In this document: positions 17,488-23,376 of the stretch, piece after piece | How the letters are laid out: each line of letters opens with the position of its first letter | Numbering within the stretch: position 1 is the stretch's first letter | Assembly: GCA_032988165.1 (NCBI GenBank) | Contig: JANTQF010000462.1 | Span: forward strand, 1-23,376 | Length of the DNA stretch: 23,376 nucleotides | Source: Emmonsiellopsis sp. PD_33 | Lineage: Eukaryota; Ascomycota; Eurotiomycetes; Onygenales; Ajellomycetaceae | Direction: 5' to 3' | The notes under the pieces: model-generated | Database searches by the model: none | The model's input: the letters and a program-made list of their open reading frames with translations, nothing else | What the model was told of the DNA's origin: nothing | Translations under genes and position numbers: made by a program

Positions 17488-20400
17488 TCATGTATCCCCC
17501 ACCGACGTCCCCGAAAACCCACACTTCTTAAACAAGAAACTAACACCATTCCCTTCCTCTTTCAACAACGAGAGAAGAACATCATCGTCAACGTCCGCTT
17601 GTAACCTCGCTCCTGCCTCTGTAGTCGGGTCTAAACCCGAAGGGCGTAGGAGGCCCGTGTCGATGTGCGAATATTGCATGAGAGAAGCCATTTTGTTGGA
17701 CTTGCGTTGTTGGGATTGTTTGGAGAGTTTCGCGGGTTTCTCGCTCCGTGCGCGGAGCTGGGAGGCTTTTATTAGGGTCGTTACGTCGTCGTCGGATGAA
17801 TCGGAGGCTGAGTCTGGGTTAGATGCGGAATCGGATGATAGGGGTTTAGATTGGACGTCGGGATTCACGATATCAACTACATCCGGGTCTGCCTGAGTAA
17901 TAGTATCGCTTCCTCTCCCGCCGCATTCGCACCCAATCAATTCATGCGTTTGACATTCACTTCCCTCATCAAGTCGAAATAGGTCTCTCAGCTCCTCACG
18001 CGAGAATTGCGCAACTCCACCCTTTTGATCCATCACGCTATCCGCGAGACCAATCTTTGTGACCTGTCTCTGCCATATCTTCTCCTCCAGCCCGCCCTTT
18101 AGTAGGAACCGGTAGATGCGGCAATGCCGTTTCTGGCCATCTCGATGGATACGGGCCATGGCTTGCATATCCGTTGCTGGATTCCAGTCAACATCGAAGA
18201 GAACGAGCCGGCTCGCCCCGATGAGGTTGAGACCTGTCCCTCCCGCTTTCGCAGAGAGGAGAAAGGCAAAACATGACGACGAGGAGGAGCGGTTGAAGTC
18301 GTCGACGAGGCCTTGGCGCTTAACGGCTGGAGTTGAGCCGTCGAGACGGAGGAACGGGAGAGAAAGGGACGTCAGAAGTGCCGAGAGGAGATCGAGGGTG
18401 GATGTGTAGTTTGAAATTAACACGATCTTTTCAGATGTCGTGTTCCGTAAATTATATAGTAGTTGGTCGAGGACTCTAATTTTACCGCTTGAACCAGGGG
18501 ACAAGTGTCGAAGAATGTTCGGTGGCAGACTTGAGACGAGGGCATTGATTGTGGAGTTGGGAGACTCGTCGGATGTTTTGGGATTGAGGAGTGAAGGGCT
18601 ATTGCAAAGTTTTTTGAGTATGGTGATGAGTTGTAAAGCGCTTTCAGAATTTCCCAAAGCGCACTGGAAGATAGGGGAAGCAAGAACATGGCGATAGATA
18701 TTCGCCTGAGTAGAGGTCGGATTACAGAACAGCACATATTCGGTTTTCGGAGGGAGGTATCGTGATAGGATATCAGCAGTTCGCCGTAGGATAAACAGGG
18801 AGGTTAAGGATGCCAATTCTTCGCTTCTCGCCTCTCCCTTTTCAATGTCTTTCTTAAGAGCGCCTGGCTGTCTGCTCTTCACAATCGGGCCTTCAAATTC
18901 CTTCATGAACATTTTAAATGTTCCCAAAAGGCCAGGGTTCACGAAGTCAACCATAGCAAAGAACTCACTCAAGTCATTCTGGATCGGAGTTCCCGAAAGA
19001 ATCACCCGTCGAGCAGTATTCAATGATTGAATAGCTTGTGCACTCTTATTCTGCACGGTTTTCATTCGATGCCCTTCATCCGCAATGACAATATCAATAC
19101 CAGATCCTTTAGTGAGTTGTTCTTGCACCGTCCGCAATCTTTCGTACCCGATAATCATGACGCTGTAACTTCTACCCATGGTGAAATCGGTAAGTCTAGT
19201 TCTTTTAGCATCAGCTACAAATACGCCAATGCGCTCATTTCCCAACCACTTCCGAAATTCCTTCTTCCAGTTCTCTATCAGTGTCACTGGACAGACTATC
19301 AGAGCCTTTTTGATCACTGGAGGTGCCTCATGAATCGGGTTCTGTTTCAGCAAGGTCCAGAGCAGTGCTATCGTCTGCAATGTTTTGCCTAGGCCCATCT
19401 CATCAGCAAGAATGGCACCTTCGCCATTAAAAGGGCGCAACCCCATCACACATTCGTAGAGAAATTTCACGCCTTCTCGTTGATGCTCACGGAGATGTTT
19501 CCCTAAAATCGGATCAAGAACGACATCAACGATTTGTTTGCCTTTCGGGACTGAAGTTGGCCTCTTCATGATCACTGCACCGGGGAGCGTCGGATCATGG
19601 CGGGGAGTAGGAGTGCCATTTGGTTTCTGGGCCAGTACAGTGCTTTCCTTGAGTGGATTTTTAAAGGCGCTATTCATAGCAACACTCTTTGGCGCTGCAA
19701 CATTAAGCGTCTTCTTCTTTTCCTCGTTCAATTCCTCCTTCTTCAGCTTGATTTTTGGCGGTATTCTAAACGTGCCGTTTGTCGATACGACCGAAGAAAC
19801 TCGAGAAACGCGCGTTGTTTCAGGCTGCTTTTCTGCCCCCTTGACTATAGATGGAGTGATGGGCGACGGCTTATTCATACCCAAAAACACCCTACCGGAC
19901 ATAAATTCCGCCTTACTCATGATGGAATCAACCTCGATATCTTTCCCACCAATCGACAGCGTAGATCCAGGTAGCAGCGGAGAATTGAACATGATCCTCC
20001 CCATATCCCGTCCCGAAATATCCTGCAGGGATGCGTATCCGCCGCGGACGGCTAGAACCCCATCACCATCCCACGTCTTGTGTTTTTTGGTCGTGTATTT
20101 GCGCCTGATAGAAGAACAAAATTAGCACAAGGACATAAACACACACATACTAGCAAGGCGGTCCGTTTCCCAACTAATCACGAAGACTTGAGCCAGACAG
20201 CTCTGACCCAAAGTCTCGCCCATGCCCGACAGACGTACCAAAGAACATTATAATACCCCTCCATCCCATCACCCGCAATCACATCATCCCCGCCCCCCAA
20301 AGAACCCCCGTATCCATCGACATCAATCTCAGCCGGCGGATTCCATTTCGGAACCAGGGGTTTCCGCTCGCCCAGGCCTGGCCCCAGCTTAGAACCAGCC

Positions 20401-20627
20401 TTCAACCCAGGTCCAGATCCAGACTTCGATTTCGTATCATTTCTCAAACCATCCTCATCCTCATCCTCATCCTCATCCTCATCCTCATCAGCAGTAAGGT
20501 CAACAGGCTCTGAGCTAATTCGTCGTCGTTTGCTGGGATGAGCAGAGGAGGAGTCCTTGCGCGGCTGGTCGGCCGTCGATGATGGGGCTTTCCTGATGAG
20601 CGGCGGGCGGAAGGGTTTGAAAGGCAT
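17488..20627 (-). CDS. RDH54: RDH54/TID1, Rad54-family SNF2 DNA translocase
   Basis: Two exons on the minus strand, 20627-20239 and 20104-17488, give 3006 nt and 1001 residues. The 134-nt intron splits the Trp of VLWRKYTTKKHKTWDGDG, a conserved Rdh54/Rad54 N-terminal motif. The start at 20627 gives MPFKPFRPPL, followed by a basic KRRRIS nuclear-localisation-like motif (33-38) and an Asp/Glu run (about 47-59). SNF2 motifs: I DEMGLGKT (364-371), II DEGH (472-475), III SGTPIQN (500-506), helicase-C AGGTGLNLIGASRLVLFD and ARIHRDGQKR (about 780-790). A Rad54-type CTHELIGC-like region (QTHELIGCECGG) follows, then an acidic Ser-rich tail. Rdh54 uses ATP to move on double-stranded DNA, removes Rad51/Dmc1 from DNA and promotes strand exchange in recombination, including meiosis. 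I favour Rdh54 over Rad54 from the N-terminal VLWRKY/DGDGVL region and the HELIGC end; paralogue assignment is fairly sure. It lies head-to-tail after HSP104. Confidence 0.92.
20452..20487 (-). repeat. Hexanucleotide repeat (TCCTCA)6 coding the RDH54 acidic run
   Basis: Six perfect tandem TCCTCA copies on the plus strand encode alternating Asp-Glu in RDH54 exon 1. Because units are six bases, gain or loss keeps the reading frame, so strains probably differ in the length of the acidic run. Confidence 0.85.
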
Positions 20628-21244
20628 AGTCCCTTTTTTTTCGTAGATCTGGAGGCGATTCAATTGCCTTATCCGCGCGCTGCTTGGGTTTGCGTTCTGG
20701 AAGCGGAGGAGTTGGAGATTGAGGTTGCAGCGCGTCGCGTACAATATTATGTAATAGGCGCGTGATCACGTGCTGTAAATTTATGCTGAGCTCTTCTGGG
20801 CGAGATTCCGCATGCCGCGAAATAAAATTTCATGAATTGCTAACTTAGTTCTGCTAACGGTTCTTTCTACAATTGATATTCTTTAAATATGGTGGTTAAA
20901 TTTGGTATGCAATATTCCATTTTCTATCGTCCCATAAGGTCCTCGAAATAAAAGAAGAAAGAAACTTCCAATACCCCTTTTAGCTTTGCAATGATATCAA
21001 AACACACGAAAGAAGACAACTGAAGAAGGAAAGCATAAAAAAAACAGTATCCAAAATGCTCCCAGAACCGATGCTACCATAAGATCAAACGAAAAAAAAA
21101 AGACCATGCCGCTCCACGCCCAAAAAGCACATCATCAGCTCGTCATAGATTGCAAGTTTTTTTGGCGTCAGACAGGAAAGAAACAAAGAAAAGCATAACT
21201 CATGAGAAGGGAAACAAAGACTCAAGTAACGACTTTCAATGCGC
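20628..21244. other. Intergenic: HSP104 3' UTR and RDH54 promoter
   Basis: Both flanking genes are on the minus strand, so the right part should be the HSP104 3' UTR and the left part the RDH54 promoter. The RDH54-proximal 150 bp is GC-richer and contains a TCACGTG palindromic site and CGCGTCGCGT near 20728-20739. The rest is A/T-rich with A-runs on the plus strand. No gene or RNA is recognisable. Confidence 0.55.
20758..20773. promoter_or_regulatory. Imperfect palindrome with TCACGTG (E-box) upstream of RDH54
   Basis: The core CGTGATCACG (20761-20770) is a perfect 10-base palindrome; with flanks it is a 16-base inverted repeat with one mismatched pair. It includes TCACGTG (20766-20772), the consensus for Cbf1/Pho4-type bHLH factors, about 140 bp before the RDH54 start codon. 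Function is inferred. Confidence 0.4.
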
Positions 21245-23376
21245 CTACTCGTAAAGATCCTGATCGCCCATATCCTCTTCCATCTCCAAAAACGCATCAT
21301 CTTCATCAACCATCTCTTCGTCCTCGCTCTCGCTGTCAACATGGTTCGGCAAAACAGTCACTCTGCCATCCTCCAGGACAACACGAGCATCTTCACCATC
21401 CTTGATGGCTCCTCTGAGGATAAGGACTGCAAGGCGATTCAGTACCTCCTTCTCAATCAGCCGTGAGAGTGGTCGGGCACCATAAGCGGGCGAGTAACCA
21501 GCGGAACCCAAGTAATCCTTGACATCATCTGTGCACACGATATGTACCTGGCGATCATTCTGCTCCAGTCTGCGCTGGATCTCTTGGAGTCGGACGTCGA
21601 CGATTTTCCGAATCTCGCGCTTCGTGAGGCGGTTGAAGACGATGATGCTGGAGATTCGGTTGAGGAATTCAGGGAGGAAGTAGTTTCGCAGCGCGCCCAT
21701 GACGAGTTCCTTGGTGGTAGGGTCGATCTGGCCGTTTGTTGCGGTTGGTCGGGAGAGGTATTCAGCTCCGAGATTGGAGGTCATCACAACAATACAGTTC
21801 TTGGCGTCGACGATTCTTCCCTGGCCGTCGGTAATTCGTCCGTCATCCATTAGCTGGAGGAGAACAGTTAGAACTTCCTTCGCGGCCTTCTCTACCTCGT
21901 CAAAGAGTAGGATTGAGAAGGGGCGGCGGCGAAGCGCCTCCGTTAGCTGGCCGCCAGCATCATGACCAACATAGCCTGGAGGAGCGCCAATCATTCGGCT
22001 GAGAGAATGCCTTTCTTGGTATTCAGACATATCGAACCGAATCATGGCCTTGGGATCATCAAACAGGAACTCTGCCAGCGCCTTCGTGAGCAAGGTCTTA
22101 CCCGTACCAGACGGACCACAGAAGAGGAAACTTGGCGGGGAGTTGGGGTTGCTAAGCCCAGACCGTTGCAGACGAATGGCGTTCGAAACGGACTGGACAG
22201 CTTCCCTCTGGCCGACGACGATTTTGGCAAGATGCGACTCCATGTGCAGGAGGCGGTCTTTCTCGGTGGTCCTCAGCCTTGTAACGGGGATACCTGTCCA
22301 CCGAGCGACGATCTCATTGATTTGCTCTGGGCCAACAGCATCAGCCATCAGGGTTTCACCTTCAAAGCCTTGACGAGCAGATTCTTCCGCGTCAGCTCGA
22401 GCTCGGTCGGCCTCCAGCTGCTCAATACGCCTCGTGACGTCTGGAATGGCATAGTAAATCAGATCTGAAGCGGTTTGGGTATCGCCTGATCGGGTTGCTT
22501 CATCCCTCTTGACCTTGAGTACGTCCAATTTCATTTTCGCGTCCTGGATGTCTCGGCTTCGTTGCTTTTCGCTTTCATATTTCTCTCGTAGCGGTCTGAG
22601 CTCTTCCGTAACATTAGCAGCCTCTTGTTTGGCCGCTTCCAGTCGTGTTTTTGATGCTGCATCCTTCTCGCGTTCCAGAGCATGGATTTCAATCTGGAGC
22701 TGTCTGGCACGTCGCTCCAGGGTATCAAGAGCTTCTGGTTGCGATTCTCTCGTGACACGAACAGCAGCAGCAGCCTCATCGATAAGGTCAACAGCTGAAT
22801 CTGGAAGACGTCTGGCGGTAAGATATCGAGAAGCCAGGTTCGCAGCCGAAACGATGGCTCCATCAAGGATATTGACACCATGATGGACTTCGTATCTTTC
22901 CTTCAGACCCCGGAGGATGGAGATTGTCTCGTTCACCGTCGGTTCTTTGACGAGAACCTGCTGGAATCGTCGCTCGAAAGCTTGGTCCTTTTCGATATAC
23001 TTCCTATACTCGCCAAGCGTGGTTGCACCGATACAATGCAACTGACCCCTGGCAAGCATGGGTTTGAGAAGATTGGCAGCATCCATCCCACCCTCTCCAC
23101 TAGAGCCAGCTCCCATGAGGAGATGGATCTCATCCACAAACAAAACAATCGTATCCTTCGACTCTTCAATCTCCTTCAGCACACCCTTCATCCTCTCTTC
23201 AAACTCTCCCCGGTACTTGCTGCCAGCAACAAGTGAGCCCACGTCAAGCGAGAGAAGCTTGCAATTCGCCAGATTGGCAGGGACATCGGCATTGACGATC
23301 CGCCTTGCCAGGCCCTCCACAACTGTCGTTTTCCCAACGCCAGGCTCACCAATCAAGACGGGATTATTTTTCGTCC
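21245..23376 (-). CDS. HSP104: HSP104/ClpB-type disaggregase (5' end beyond window)
   Basis: The frame enters at the right edge (RKNNPVLIGEPGVGKT) and ends with TAG at 21247-21245; 710 residues are visible without introns. Compared with yeast Hsp104, about 200 N-terminal residues (the ClpN domain and the start of AAA-1) are missing because the window ends. AAA-1 shows Walker A GEPGVGKT and Walker B VLFVDEIH. The coiled-coil M domain follows (LERRARQLQIEIHALEREKD through DVTRRIEQLEADRARA). AAA-2 shows GPSGTGKT, the pore-loop motif GYVGHD, Walker B ILLFDEVEKA, and sensor NLGAEYL. A small C-terminal domain ends in an acidic tail (SESEDEEMVDEDD, then GDQDLYE). With no mitochondrial presequence visible, the acidic tail argues for cytosolic/nuclear Hsp104 (Hsp98 of Neurospora) over mitochondrial Hsp78. 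It is an ATP-driven hexameric disaggregase working with Hsp70/Hsp40 after heat stress. Its promoter lies outside the window. Confidence 0.95.
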   Translation of the reverse strand, partial: TKNNPVLIGEPGVGKTTVVEGLARRIVNADVPANLANCKLLSLDVGSLVAGSKYRGEFEERMKGVLKEIEESKDTIVLFVDEIHLLMGAGSSGEGGMDAANLLKPMLARGQLHCIGATTLGEYRKYIEKDQAFERRFQQVLVKEPTVNETISILRGLKERYEVHHGVNILDGAIVSAANLASRYLTARRLPDSAVDLIDEAAAAVRVTRESQPEALDTLERRARQLQIEIHALEREKDAASKTRLEAAKQEAANVTEELRPLREKYESEKQRSRDIQDAKMKLDVLKVKRDEATRSGDTQTASDLIYYAIPDVTRRIEQLEADRARADAEESARQGFEGETLMADAVGPEQINEIVARWTGIPVTRLRTTEKDRLLHMESHLAKIVVGQREAVQSVSNAIRLQRSGLSNPNSPPSFLFCGPSGTGKTLLTKALAEFLFDDPKAMIRFDMSEYQERHSLSRMIGAPPGYVGHDAGGQLTEALRRRPFSILLFDEVEKAAKEVLTVLLQLMDDGRITDGQGRIVDAKNCIVVMTSNLGAEYLSRPTATNGQIDPTTKELVMGALRNYFLPEFLNRISSIIVFNRLTKREIRKIVDVRLQEIQRRLEQNDRQVHIVCTDDVKDYLGSAGYSPAYGARPLSRLIEKEVLNRLAVLILRGAIKDGEDARVVLEDGRVTVLPNHVDSESEDEEMVDEDDAFLEMEEDMGDQDLYE

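Noticed and set aside
19538..20125. 195-codon antisense frame over RDH54
   Set aside because: It is opposite the well-supported RDH54 N-terminal coding sequence and crosses its splice acceptor.
21962..22468. 168-codon antisense frame over HSP104
   Set aside because: It is opposite conserved AAA-2 coding sequence and has no independent support.
1..23376. tRNA, CRISPR, transposon or secondary-metabolite cluster
   Set aside because: No tRNA T-arm with matching acceptor stem, no spaced direct repeats, no terminal inverted repeats with a transposase, and no synthase-type genes were seen by eye.

Overview
The window is nuclear DNA of a filamentous ascomycete. Protein-coding genes carry short spliceosomal introns (mostly 53-134 nt, one of 254 nt) with GT..AG borders and CTAAC-like branch sites. 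The products are typical of Pezizomycotina. Several proteins look most like Eurotiomycetes (Eurotiales/Onygenales) versions, but that placement is an impression from remembered family features, not a computed tree. I see no transposon, CRISPR array, tRNA, rRNA or virus-like gene.

Layout from left to right: (1) 1-730, no recognisable gene, with a G-rich left edge. (2) 731-2746, minus strand, DML1/Misato, a five-exon tubulin/FtsZ-like protein needed for mitochondrial inheritance. (3) 3361-5337, plus strand, an intronless 658-residue coiled-coil protein with a Cys-x-Cys motif, possibly related to A. nidulans TINC. It is divergent from DML1 across a 614-bp spacer holding consensus CRE and Gcn4/CPC1-type sites. 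(4) 5338-6756, T-rich convergent spacer. (5) 6757-8893, minus strand, a five-exon DENND11/LCHN (DUF2347) protein. (6) 9259-10156, plus strand, a four-exon EBP-type sterol isomerase (EXPERA fold) with every expected catalytic residue, divergent from the DENND11 gene across 365 bp. A conspicuous hairpin sits in its 3' flank. (7) 11201-16549, plus strand, a 1782-residue DH/PH-like multidomain protein, probably with a 5'UTR intron. (8) 16550-17487, convergent spacer with microsatellites. (9) 17488-20627, minus strand, RDH54/TID1, a Rad54-family SNF2 translocase. (10) 21245-23376, minus strand, HSP104, cut by the right edge so that about the first 200 residues are missing.

The genes do not form a pathway or a cluster. 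They are conserved cellular genes (mitochondrial inheritance, membrane traffic, sterol metabolism, Rho/PH-type signalling, homologous recombination, protein disaggregation). I found no convincing novel system. The best leads are the undescribed coiled-coil protein, the DH/PH/RanBP-like architecture with its splice-dependent upstream ORF, the EBP 3' hairpin and the long DML1 intron whose retention would add a hydrophobic tail.

All exon joins were worked out by eye from reading frame, splice consensus and family memory. Each multi-exon CDS sums to a whole number of codons, but transcripts were not available.
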